64,000 nucleotides of DNA, taken from assembly GCA_964019165.1 (NCBI GenBank), contig OZ025279.1, positions 2,188,956 through 2,252,955 of the forward strand, given 5' to 3'. This document shows, one piece after another, positions 43,340 through 54,692 of the stretch (position 1 is the stretch's first letter; the number at the start of each line of letters is the position of its first letter). The stretch is from Mastigias papua (taxonomy: Eukaryota > Cnidaria > Scyphozoa > Rhizostomeae > Mastigiidae). The notes under the pieces are model-generated. The model did not search any database and was not told the origin of the DNA. It saw only the letters and a list, made by a program, of their open reading frames with translations. Both the position numbers and the translations under genes were made by a program.

Positions 43340-43605
43340 TTTTCCTGCAAAATAAAGGGCATGGTTTGCAAAAAACAACTGACTGATAAGAGCCACTTTT
43401 CTCTACATACTTCCATCGTTGCTACATACACACAACCACCTTTCCCCTCGAAGCAATGTTGGACTTGGAGTTGGACTTGGAGTTTGGGTGCACGTCAAAT
43501 TTTCCCAGTACCGCATTTACTTCTCCAATAAAACCAACACTGTTTCAGGGGGGAGGGTGATGAAAGTTCATCGCAGAATATAACAAGTGTGGCGGCAATT
43601 TTAGC
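43340..43605. repeat. Dispersed repeat, copy 2
   Basis: Diverged copy of 16480-16730, same orientation. It contains an extra direct duplication, TTGGACTTGGAG, near 43460. Confidence 0.5.
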
Positions 43606-44019
43606 CAATTTAGTAGCAGTGATAAACAAAGAACACCATTCATAGGACGTTAGTGCTCTTAGAATCTACACGAAGAAGGCCAAACATTCTAAGGAACATT
43701 TACTAATAGAGAGAGAATCCCTAAATAACTTTAAACTTCGGTTATTATTCTCACTGCAAGTAATCGAGAATTAAGAAGACAGATTGGCGTCAATTGTGCA
43801 AAACCCTTGTAGCAAGTGGTTCATAGGTAGGTTTTCATTTGAAACTTATTATTTTTAATTATTATTATTCACAATTTCTTTTACGTTGGCTATACAGAAC
43901 AAAATTACATATAGCTAATAAGCTAATTAAAGCCAACAAAATAATTTGAGTTCAAACTTGCAGTTTCCATATAGTGACTCGTCGCAACACTGACGAAGTA
44001 CATTGTCTATAACATTAAA

Positions 44020-44277
44020 TGTGCAGATAGAATTAAAGAGCTATTTAAGAAACTTCTAGCACTAAAATGTGGTAATAAGAGGCCCAGAAATAAGGAGCTT
44101 GAAAATAAGGAAATTAAAAGTGGGTACCGGTGGTAGCTGTTGTCATAAGAGCTATTGGAAGTGGAAAACAAAACTTCAAGAAGTGAATAAAATAGGAATA
44201 TAATGAGGGGTCCACTTTGCACAAAAACCACATTAGTAAGGGTACGGACAGCCAGGGTATTGAGAGGAGCATTAGAG
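44020..44277 (+). pseudogene. Possible R2-like LINE C-terminal tail
   Basis: Readings such as VVAVVIRAIGSGKQNFKK and TLVRVRTARVLRGALE resemble the conserved end of R2-like LINEs (VIPVVIGALG ... LLGTARILRRVL). Several frame changes are needed. It is interrupted at its 3' end by the hAT-like element at 44278. Confidence 0.35.
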
Positions 44278-44660
44278 CAGAGGCACAAATGTAAGTTTCT
44301 ATTGGGGGGTGTCTGAATAAGGGACCAAGTGCCGTCAGGGCGCGGGAGGATGAGGAAGGATGGGGGTCCGGGGCGAAGCCCTAAGAAAATTGTTAGTAAC
44401 GCACCCTTTCATTTTTAAGGAAATACGCCTTTAAATATAGACATTCTCCCATTCCAGATAGAAAACAACTGATGAATTCATTTTTATGACACCATTAGAC
44501 GAATCTAAGTACAACCCTGAGTAGGATTATTGAAAATCAGCAAACAGCCGTTGTTCAGGGCTGGATAAGGACGAATATACTTCTGTCAAATAGCAACTGG
44601 GACCCGGAGCTGAAATCATCTGGGGTTATGACACCCCACAACCCTTTATTTGCGCCCCTG
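44278..44660. mobile_element. hAT-like MITE
   Basis: The left end CAGAGGCACAAATG and the reverse-complemented right end CAGGGGCGCAAATA are inverted repeats, and GGGGTGTC recurs inside both. Flanks CATTAGAG (44270-44277) and TATTAGAG (44661-44668) match at 7 of 8, fitting a hAT 8-bp duplication. Confidence 0.65.
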
Positions 44661-45077
44661 TATTAGAGTACTGAGTGGGAAAAGAACGAATGGTGTCTTT
44701 AACAATAATCAGTCCCCCTTTTCTACACGTTAGCATACCAACTACTAGAGATTTAGCAGGAATCTATGTAATTATAATAATAATGATAATAATTTTCACA
44801 TTGCATGAATGATCTCGCGTAAAAGTAAAAGCGGAAAATATCGTTTAGTCTGTTGTACACAAAAGGCTACGTTTACACTAGCACGTATCAAATCTGTATA
44901 CTGGTCCACTTTCAAACCAGTGTTGTTAGTGTTTACACTAGAACGGACCTACGGTAATAGAAATTGCGTTTACAATAGCACGGATACAAACTGTTTCGGC
45001 TACATGTTTGTTACAATCGTGTTTTATTAGAATAATTTTATACGAACTCCTGGGGGGTACTCGTATATATTTAGGAT
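44661..45077. other. Unassigned DNA
   Basis: Nothing supported; 44860-45000 repeats a GTTTACACTAGCACG / GTTTACACTAGAACG phrase two or three times at about 60-bp spacing. Confidence 0.35.
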
Positions 45078-45555
45078 AGGGGTGCTCAGGCTGGGGTATA
45101 AACCATCAGCCGCTAAAAACATAATTTCTAGCATAGAAATTGACCCAAAGAATAATTTTTCCAACCTTACACACCCAAAAAAGTAACAAAGAAAATCTGT
45201 TCCATATATGATCGGGAGATCACACGCACACAGCACAGAAGCAGGTATACTATATTTATCAAAGATATACAATTTACATTATCTTGTAGTTTCACTTTTA
45301 CATTTTTGCTAAAACCTTTCAAACTTTACAGCCAGTCTACCGTCTGGGGCTGCTAGTCAGGGCCAAAACCTGAAGAAACCAGAAGTTTCAAAGAGAAAGA
45401 AACCATTCTTATCTGGATGAATTGTGTTTGGAGAACAGGAAATCAGCGGATTTTTAATTCATTAATAAACAGTATAATTCATTAATGAAACATACGGAGC
45501 TCTTTTTTGACTCAGCCAGTTGTTAGGTTTGTGGCAGTTCCTTACATAATTCTGA

Positions 45556-45805
45556 ATACACCACTTTCACGGACCGCGCACCAGAGGACTGGGCCGAGAT
45601 TTGGGGTGAAAGAAATTTTTTGTTGTATACAAATACCTATGAATACGGCTGGTTGATTGTGACTATCGTTGGATATTCCGCGTGTCTCTCGTCGTTTTCA
45701 TTTGTTATCTGCTATTATTTGCTAATATGTGATCTGGCTGCCTTGGGAAGAGTGTTTTCTCTAAACTATTGCGAGTACTTTAGGTTTCACAGCTCACAGA
45801 AATAG
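45556..45805 (+). repeat. 250-bp internal inverted repeat, left arm
   Basis: This arm matches the reverse complement of 47957-48205 with only about six differences. The shared sequence is open as protein in one frame and encodes a hydrophobic stretch (IVTIVGYSACLSSFSFVICY) like a membrane segment. It lies about 480 bp inside the terminal repeat. Confidence 0.85.
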
Positions 45806-45841
45806 ATAAACTGCGGTGGCAAAGAGGCCGAATCGAGCAAC

Positions 45842-46089
45842 ATGGATTTGGCAACGATATCTACAAAGAAAGTTGATGAATTGAGGACTTCTTAAGTCTT
45901 CGGGGATTGAGAATTAGTGGAAAGAAGGAAGGAAGAATAAAACAGCTGAGGGTGTCCAAGCAGATATTGCTAGACATTGTTAGAAAGCTGTATGTGAATG
46001 GCAGCCATATGATTCCAGATCCGTTCAAATTGGATCAGGGTTGGGTTAGATACTGGCCAGATACACTGTACAGGGGCAGGTTTAAGTCC
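45842..46089 (+). pseudogene. Start of the second ISL2EU gene, SAP-like domain, frameshifted
   Basis: ATG at 45842 opens MDLATISTKKVDELRTS and stops at TAA within AGGACTTCTTAAG. One missing base there restores FLSLRGLRISGKKEG followed by LLDIVRKLYVNG and HMIPDPFKLDQGWVRYWPD, ending at TAG near 46087. The LxxxLxxRGLxxSGxK pattern is that of a SAP DNA-binding motif, found at the N-terminus of ISL2EU second proteins that also carry SWIM and YqaJ-nuclease parts. Those downstream domains are absent, so the gene is truncated as well as frameshifted. The function call rests on element context and on recalled family structure. Confidence 0.5.
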
Positions 46090-46527
46090 TAGCTTTCATC
46101 CTAATGAACTTACCAGTAATGACCATAGCCATTTTCTTGAAAAGTTGGAATTTGATAGAGAGCACTGGCTAAAGTTGGAAAGGAACTCAGAAGAATTTTA
46201 CATTAGTCCATTATGTTCCTTCAGTATTTTCATAAATTTTGAAATCAGACACTCAGCAAAGAACCATATGTAAATGTATATAACCATTTTAATGATATAA
46301 CATTTCTAAAGCATACTATACTATGCTATACTACACTATGCAATACTATACTGTACTATGCTATATTATACTTTACTTCACTATCATGTACTATTCCATA
46401 ATATGTTAAACTATTCTTATCACTTGGCTTCCTGAGCCTTAATAAAAATAAAGCCTGTTTCATCTTTTGCACTTAACATCTAATTTGTGAATAGTATAAC
46501 TTCTTCTAGTTGGTTCTTGCTCAACTT

Positions 46528-47910
46528 TTATTTAATGGTGCTTGAATATTGCCTATTGCTACACAGCTTCATAATGCCTTCTACTAATTGTAATGCATTT
46601 ATTGGCAATGCATTTTTAACTATCTTGAATTCTTTTATTCTATTAATGGCAAGTTCAACATGAATTCTGAAATTAGCAACATCTTCTGTCTTTTCACATT
46701 CTGCTGCAGTCATTTGAGACTCTACTCTAGCCCAGGTGACATATTCAAAGAGCAATAATTATAAAATCAACATAAGACTATGATGTAGCCATTTGGGGAC
46801 ATTGCAATCAAAAATTTAACTGTGTTGTGATTCTTATAATCTGACCAAGTTCATTCTTTAGCATGCAAAGACTTTGATCTTTCAATACAAAATCTCAGTG
46901 CAGTCTATTATGCATCTTATTTTTGGGCTAACCTTTTGGGTGCAGAAGGCAAATTTGATTGAATTAGGCCCCTTGGAAGCCAGAAAATGAGAGTATTCCC
47001 ATTTAAGCTTGCCAAAATTTTGATCCATGTGGTAAATGTCTTTGAGCATACACCAGAGGAAAAACAAAATCTATCTGCTAAATCCTCATTCAAAGTGTTA
47101 AGTCTAATCCATATAAGAACCATTAGAAACTGATCTGTATGGTTCACTCTATGTTGTCTCCTAGTTAGTGAGAGCTTACACTTTGATGTTGGCTTAGTTT
47201 ACTTTCCTCTCCAATATACCATTGTTGGCAGGCTAGGCTATATACATTAAATATTAGGTTACATATAGTCACAGCTTGCAAGCCAGTGTAAAATTACATT
47301 GTAGAATCAGGTTTTCTATGCATCCATTTAAATGGCTTTCTTGCAGATATTTCTTGTAAAACTGTATGTGATACTTTATCACATTAGCTTAAAATGTTCT
47401 GCTCTGAGTACTTCAATGTCACTCTGCAAAGCAGCACTTTGTGCTCCCATATTTAGACAGCTTACACAGGATGACTCCTCAGGAAGATGACATCCATGGA
47501 GACACTTGAATTCAGTTCTTCTACATGCTCAGTTGCTGGAAGCTCAGTTTGACAGACCAAAACTTTTCTTTGCTTTTCACTCCAGCTATGTATCTTAAAC
47601 TCCAAATTGGATCTGAGTTTTCAACAGTTAGTGGTCCATCAACAAAATGCTCTGAACAAACTATATCACTCTCACCTGGGGTCCAAGCTGTATTCCTTCC
47701 AGATACCCTTCTCATTTTACAAATCCAGACTTTCCCGTTTCTGAGTCGAGGAGTTTAATTACTGGGGGAGTGATACAGTGTGGAAGGTCTTGGACAAGGG
47801 CAATTTCAATGAGAAAGATCTTTATGCTCACTACAGTCCTTCTTCTTCCGCTGTTTCAATCTGTAGTTCCTATTTCGGCAACCAATTAAAACACAGTTTC
47901 CATTGACCAT
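46528..47910 (-). pseudogene. THAP-DDE_4 transposase, broken, second Asp region deleted
   Basis: From ATG at 47910 (minus) the product starts MVNGNCVLIGC, a C-x4-C pair, with WTPGESDIVCSEHFVDG downstream supplying the C-x2-H half of a THAP zinc finger (47690-47620). An HTH_Tnp_4-like stretch follows (DQFLMVLIWIRLNTLNEDLADRF, 47130-47065), then ASLNGNTLIFW and PKIRCIIDCTEILY with the first catalytic Asp (about 46920). The end reads NFRIHVELAINRIKEFKIVK (about 46660), which holds the final Glu. The segment that should carry the second Asp is missing near 46760-46800, and several frameshifts occur. It would bind element ends and cut DNA if intact. Confidence 0.75.
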
Positions 47911-47956
47911 AACGATACGACTAGGCTAGGTAGGATTAGGCCACTACAGTGTAACT

Positions 47957-48205
47957 CTACTTCTGTGAGCTGTGAGCCTAAAGTACTCGCAATAGTTTAG
48001 AGAAAACACTCTTCCCAAGGCAGCCAGATCACATATTAGCAAATAATAGCAGATAACAAATGAAAACGACGAGAGACACGCGGAATAACCAACGATAGTC
48101 ACAATCAGCCATCCGTATTCATAGGTATTTGTATACAACAAAAAATTTCTTTCACCCCAAATCTCGGCCCAGCCCTCTGGTGCGCGGTCCGTGAAAGTGG
48201 TGTAT
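47957..48205 (-). repeat. 250-bp internal inverted repeat, right arm
   Basis: Inverted partner of 45556-45805. On the minus strand it lies in a 103-codon open frame (48255-47944) starting MIYFSPITDEKVIITRVY. Confidence 0.85.
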
Positions 48206-48559
48206 ACTCTTGTGATTATGACCTTTTCATCTGTAATTGGTGAGAAATAAATCATGCTTGCGTTTAAACCATATTATTCTTTATTTCTTAAACTTTTCTC
48301 ACAGTCAAGACCCAAAAAATAATTCGGCATTTCATGATCCCAAAAAAGTAGTTGTATGATTTGCTGACCCAAAAAATAACTTTCGCTCAAAATTTAAACC
48401 CAAAAAAGTAACCTGAGCACCCCTATGAACGTATATCTTTTATCTTCTGCTAATATTATTAGAAATAATACCTGTTTCATAAACATGTTGTCATGATATC
48501 ATGATATATCTACATACAACCTTGTCAGAACTATTATCAGTGGTAGTGACAAAGGCAGA

Positions 48560-50115
48560 AGTGCTTCAGTCTAGTTTGAAATCTTAAACTTTGTGTAGCT
48601 TACAACTTGTTCACGAATTTCATATTGCATTGAAACATGGACTTGAATGTTTAAAATATGTGAATGGGCTAAAGGCTGCAAAACAGGAGCTTTATGTTGT
48701 TGATTTGACTGATGCTGGACCAGGGGTAGGAGTTGCAAATCACGAAGTTTGTTACAGAATCACTCAAGAAATACGTATAGCAGATTACCAATAGTACATT
48801 AGACATCATTTGGGACCTGCTGATAGCAGTCACAATGAGGTTGAGAGGATTCAAAGCTATGTTGGAGATGCAATATGCGATGGAAGTTACATTAATTGGG
48901 AACATCGTAAAAGGTTTTCTGGTTCAGATGAAAATGAGGTGCAAAATTGGAATATTGAAGATCTTGAAGCACATGAAACAGAACGGATGTGAATCAATGC
49001 ATTTAAAGTGTGTGAAGAGGTGCTTTACGAATAGATTGTGCTGTTGCCCCAATGGGGTTTTTGAAAGCTGCTGTTTCAAATGACATGGATGGATTGGTTT
49101 TTCGGGATAAAAACATTTTAGCTGCATACATTGCTCACAAATCCTCAAAAAAGGTAGTTCCTGGGTACCACTATTACAAAAAACTTGATGTTTTTCTTGA
49201 AAGTTATTTTAAAATTGGCGAGAAGTACACTGAGTTTTCCAAATGCCAATATGAGAGATGCAAATTTTGCTCTGTTGATGGAGTGGCATTGATGAATCCA
49301 GTTAAGAGAGTTCCTGAACCAATGTCACACTATTCAAGCCATAAGTTTGCATACTTGCACATCAAAGATACTCCATCTCATATAGAAAATGATACAAGTC
49401 CATTGAATGACTTTAACCCTAGAGTAAAGCTGAAAGATGCATTTGAAAATGGTAGTATCAAAGTTGATAGTGATGAGCAAATTGAAAAATTCTCCAAAAA
49501 TTCATAGTAGATCAAGACCTGGTAAACTCAATATTAGAAGACCTGCAAACAAGAGAGTTTGCCAAGGATGTCAAACAGGAGGGGAGAAAAAGTAGAAAAG
49601 AAACTGAAGAAAGCAAATCACACAATGATTTTAATTGAAAAGAACTAATAAGAACCAATGAAATAAAAAACCCGACTATTCCCAACTTAAAAAAGTATCT
49701 CAGGCATAACCATCTGCAGCAGTTCTTAAATTTGAAATAACCACAAAAAGTAGAAGCTATAAAATGTGCATTCTATAGAGACAATGATAGAAATTTAGAT
49801 TAGAGAAGGGAAGAAGCTGGGGAAGAGAGTATTGCTGAAGATTCTGAATAAGGTGATGAAGTGTTGTGCCTTGTAGATGCTCAAAGTGACAGAGGTTCAA
49901 CAAGTGAAGAAAAATGGATTTCTGATGATAATGATCACTTTGATGATGGAGTTTTTGTGACAACTCGTAGTGGCAGGGTAGCTGAATGTATGGTACATAC
50001 GAAATGCTCTTGTGTATATGGAGAAGAAACTAAAAACCTCACATGGGGTATGAAATTCTTTTACTCAATATGTATGGCGTATGAAACTTATGATGCTTGG
50101 GATGATGGGGTGTAA
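48560..50115 (+). pseudogene. Broken copy of an uncharacterised, possibly DDE-like protein family
   Basis: A protein-like reading extends over about 1.5 kb with stops at 48792 and 48990, a frameshift near 49037, and a stop at 49505. It reads VVDLTDAGPGVGVANHEVCY, then HHLGPADSSHNEVERIQSYV and GDAICDGSYINWEHRKR, then ILAAYIAHKSSKKVVPGYHY, a CKFC pair, and KLKDAFENGSIKVDSDEQIE. Further on, LKKYLRHNHLQQ near 49690 looks SAP-like and a TTRSGRVAE phrase lies near 49960. I recall similar long uncharacterised proteins in coral and anemone genomes. The D..DAGP ... GPxDSxxNEVER spacing resembles the second Asp and final Glu of a DDE transposase; this is inference. It starts about 140 bp right of the ISL2EU element. 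Confidence 0.5.
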
Positions 50116-52090
50116 AACTTCTGGGTCTATTTCTAAAATTCCTCCGCCCCAGTACCCGACATTAACAATGACTTTAAGGAACCTTCCTGCAGTATTATTA
50201 GTTCTTTAAATATTTTGGCATTCTACATGTAGGTTGCTTATAAAATGGTTAATTATTAAAAAAGGTGTATTTGACTTCCCAATGATAATGACGAGTCCCT
50301 TCAATACTTCAACAGTTTTGGTACTCGTCGTCAAACTGTACGGGAATGGATCCAAATGCGTACACCTTTGAAAGGGGATCGCAAACGGGCCCAGCAAACG
50401 GGCCCAGCTACCAGACCCAAATAAGTACGGACCCATCAGGCCTAGTGTAATTGAAAAGTCTATCTGTGCCAGCATTGGTACGGACAAGCGATATTTCCGT
50501 TCATACGCGCTGGTTAACCACATTCTTAACCAGTTATCCAAAAATAATGGATATAATTAAGGAGGAATTTAACATAAAGAAAACTCATCAATAGCAATAG
50601 TCTGTCGGAGGATTCTTTTGTGTGTGCATGGGGGGGGGGGAGGGCTATGGCTAAAGAGACTTCAAAAAAGAAGGTTGAATAACGCACTGTAAGTACTGAC
50701 AAGCCATGATCGGTTACAACAACATCATCTGACAAGTCAAATACTACCCATGGCATCTTGCAAAAAGTGGGGTAACACACCAACTCCCTACTTTGGCACC
50801 ATCTGGGACTACAGTCCAGTTGGTTAAGGGGGCCGCATCCCCATGATATTTTATAGAAGCTTATGGAGGCGTAACCCCCTGTGATCATAATGCTTTTTGA
50901 GATTTGTCTTATTTTTTTACTTTTAATGGTTAGCTTCAATGACTGTACATGACTCGCAAAGTCAGCACAAATTCAGTGACATGCCGAGAGATGAATTTGA
51001 CTGATTTTCCGCAGTTCTAACATTTACTGTCTAAAACATGTTCGAAAACGAGAGAATTCCGTTTTGAGCCCTCTTGTTGACAACTCAGCACCAAACTAGT
51101 GCCGGCTCATCAATAACAGTCATGAAATTCTTCGTGTTTCCCATACAATTGAGTAAACTCCGACAAAAAATGGTGAAGAGTCGTGAAGAGTACTAAATTA
51201 ACTAACGAGATAGATCCAATGGGCACTGTTTGTTTTATTCTCGGTCGACACCGTTACAAAATTGCGGAATAATGATGATATTCTGAAAGTAGAAACCTAC
51301 TCATGGTTTCGTACCTTCAGAATACTTTGTCGGGGAAGTGAGCCGCTGACCACTGGCCGCTATTGTGAAGGAAAAAGTAGCCAGACTCATGCAGAATGCA
51401 TTACCTACTTTCCAAGGATTTAGTAGTAAATCCATATTCAAATATGTTTATCATTTGTATGAAAACTCCCCACGCGTAATAATCCTGATTGTATCAAGCA
51501 GCCCAAATGGAATGCACTTCGGTTATGGCCTATTCGATTGCACGAACCCATATACGGGCAAGAGTATTTCAGTTCCGTAAAGACCTCGATACGCCCGAGC
51601 ATTGGGCCGTAATTTTTCTTGGGAGGAGCTACTGTAAAGGCAAAGCATTCCTGCAAGTTTCCTTTCATTATATCTTCTCAAAATACTGATTATTGTAAAG
51701 AACTTCCGACAAGGATGCAACATTTCAAAATTTCCAAGACATTTTTGGCTGGGGGGTGAGGGGTGGGGCTGCAGCACAATGTGCCAAAGAACATGAAGCG
51801 ATAAGATAAGCGCCAGGTGACTCTTTCCTAGAAGACAGCTCATAACATCTGTTCATTCGGCAAATCACAAAAGTACTTCCAGATTTGTTACACCCTAATA
51901 AACCCCTACACATATAAAAACTTGAACGTTTTTGCATTTTGACTGTATTGCACACAAACCCAAGGCCCAAACGGACTCATTATGTGGAGTTGTCAAAACT
52001 GGATGACATTGCGAATTACCAAATAGAGCATATCTGTTCTAACAAAAGAAAGTAATTAAAACTAACACAAAGTGATGTAAGCACTTAAAA
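50116..52090. other. Unassigned DNA
   Basis: No gene supported. A small tandem (AAACGGGCCCAGC twice) lies near 50384-50410 and a G-run near 50630. The overlapping ORFs around 51.4-51.9 kb on both strands have no recognisable domain. Confidence 0.4.
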
Positions 52091-52346
<256 letters not shown>

Positions 52347-52352
52347 TATAAC

Positions 52353-52380
52353 TGATGAACGCTTGTGACGAAACGTTTTA
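52353..52380 (+). other. CTGATGAA...CGAAACGTTT motif (hammerhead-like core)
   Basis: CTGATGAACGCTTGTGACGAAACG follows the TA array by a few bases. It has the same CTGATGAA-N9-CGAAACGTTT pattern as 14308-14333, also beside TA repeats. An ACGTA occurs on the other side of the array (52093-52097), which could pair with the ACGT after GAA as stem III, making the TA array stem I. Stem II pairs poorly. Confidence 0.35.
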
Positions 52381-52470
52381 AAAGTTGGAGTTTTTTCTTG
52401 AGTATCTTTATATTTCTTTAAAAATTTCTGGGTGATTGTAGCTGTTTGAGTGTATATATATGTGTATATA

Positions 52471-52630
<160 letters not shown>

Positions 52631-52989
52631 AAATATATATATTTCTATGTGTATATATGTGTCAGTCATTCCACAGGAAATAATGATGCATCCGTATCAT
52701 GAGAGTCACACGAGAGCCAGATCTCATGTATAAACTGTTAACAAATCTAGTGTTAACACATAGAATGGCCTACAGGCTCTCCATTAATTCATCAGAAACT
52801 TGAAACATGATTCAGAATTTAGCAATATGCCACACTTCACTAGTATGACTGATATGACATGGAAGTGTCATTTCTAATGAGTGATAGATATGGCGGACAT
52901 GAATGGCTGATAGATATATAATATACTAAAAACTAGTGGCAGGTAGAAAGACAAAACAAGGCGTTATATATGTGGAACGCGTTGCATCC

Positions 52990-53785
<796 letters not shown>

Positions 53786-54016
53786 ATGCGGCCTTGTAGA
53801 AATTGTGGCTGTAGGCCGCAGGCTCGCGAAGTGATAAGTATAGGCGATTTGCCCAGACCTGCCAACTGCAAATGCGGGGGTAGTGGAAGAGGCCACGTTT
53901 ACTCAACCGAGTCTCCAATGTACACAATGGGAGAACAGGCTGAACGCCGCTTGAAACGCTACGTGATCAACTTGACAGTTACAGTGACTGACGGAAACCA
54001 GACAAAGACGTTCTAG
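53786..54016 (+). CDS. Cys-rich open frame of unknown function
   Basis: Seventy-six codons from the first ATG. The N-terminus MRPCRNCGCRPQ and the later PANCKCGGSGRG provide C-x2-C-x-C and C-x-C clusters, spaced like a small zinc-binding module. The C-terminal half is basic then beta-like (RRLKRYVINLTVTVTDGNQT). I recognise no family. It ends 80 bp before the Ras-like start and lies outside that gene's predicted 5' UTR. It may be an exon of another gene, a decayed transposon piece or chance. Confidence 0.25.
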   Translation: MRPCRNCGCRPQAREVISIGDLPRPANCKCGGSGRGHVYSTESPMYTMGEQAERRLKRYVINLTVTVTDGNQTKTF

Positions 54017-54034
54017 GAAGAGAGAGCTCATGGT

Positions 54035-54042
54035 TATAAAGG
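54035..54042 (+). promoter_or_regulatory. TATA-like box of the Ras-like gene
   Basis: TATAAAGG lies 61 bp before the ATG at 54096. A start site about 30 bp downstream would leave a 5' UTR of roughly 30 bases. Confidence 0.35.
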
Positions 54043-54095
54043 AGATAGCCTAACCTCCTCAGCAGTTCTGCAAGTTTGCTCAGAGAAAGAGCGAG

Positions 54096-54692
54096 ATGAA
54101 GAAATTTAAACTAAACATTACATTTCTGGGTGATGGTTTTGTTGGGAAGTCAGCAATATTGCAAAGACTTGTAGCTGGTACATTCTCCACTTCGTATGTT
54201 CCAACAATCGGAGAAACGCTCGAAATGAGAACAAAAAGGAGGCCAAGTGACACCTCACCACTGGATTTACGAATTTTTGACACAAGTGGGTCTATGGCCT
54301 TTCCAGCAATGACAAGAGTTTTAATTGGACAATCAGATGCATTTGTCGTCGTTTATGCAGTAAACTCAGAGAAATCTTTTGAGTGTGCTGGAAGACTTAT
54401 TCACGAGGTTTCAGAAATATCGCACTTGGAACGTGTTCCATTGATTATTATTGGAAATAAATCAGACTTGAATGCAAGCAGGCAAGTTAGCTTTGAAAGA
54501 GGACTTCAACTCGCAGTTAAATACAAGGCACCTTTTATGGAGGTGTCTGCGAAAAATGGAGAAAAGCTCGAAGACATTTTTTATACCTTGCTCAAACGCT
54601 GTGATACAGTCGAATTATTACGAAATAATGAATTTTTTTCCTGTGTCCAAAGCCACAGAAAGCACAGTATATTTTTTAAAAAGCACGCCTAG
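54096..54692 (+). CDS. Ras-superfamily small GTPase, Ras-dva/Di-Ras/RASD-like
   Basis: A 198-residue intronless frame. G1 is GDGFVGKS (residues 12-19), switch I has YVPTIGE with T37 as the Mg-binding threonine, G3 is DTSGSMAFPAM (62-72), G4 is GNKSD (about 125-129) and G5 is VSAKNG. DTxGxxxFPAM is characteristic of Di-Ras, Ras-dva and RASD/Rhes proteins rather than classical Ras. The residue at the Ras Gln61 position is Ser66, so intrinsic GTP hydrolysis is expected to be slow. Family members signal at membranes. This one ends KKHA with no CaaX box; a T7 run at 54632-54638 is a possible frameshift site, but the other frame ends in PCVD, also not a CaaX box. The lack of introns could mean a retrocopy. 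The start fits the domain length. Confidence 0.85.
   Translation: MKKFKLNITFLGDGFVGKSAILQRLVAGTFSTSYVPTIGETLEMRTKRRPSDTSPLDLRIFDTSGSMAFPAMTRVLIGQSDAFVVVYAVNSEKSFECAGRLIHEVSEISHLERVPLIIIGNKSDLNASRQVSFERGLQLAVKYKAPFMEVSAKNGEKLEDIFYTLLKRCDTVELLRNNEFFSCVQSHRKHSIFFKKHA

Larger units (their letters stand above)
45078..48424. mobile_element. ISL2EU-type DNA transposon (PIF/Harbinger superfamily), defective
   Basis: The terminal 13 bp AGGGGTGCTCAGG at 45078 has an exact inverted copy ending at 48424, and AT flanks both sides (45076-45077, 48425-48426). ISL2EU elements make 2-bp AT duplications and encode a THAP-DDE transposase plus a second protein with SAP/YqaJ-type parts. Here the transposase relic lies on minus (46528-47910) and a SAP-like start on plus (45842). 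Near the right end a motif CCCAAAAAAGTA/CCCAAAAAATAA recurs four times (48308-48405), likely subterminal binding sites; two similar motifs sit near 45150 and 45175. Large internal deletions and stops make it immobile on its own. Confidence 0.75.

Noticed and set aside
50206..51970. Several overlapping 70-137-codon ORFs on both strands
   Set aside because: They overlap each other on opposite strands without domain, codon or homologue support.
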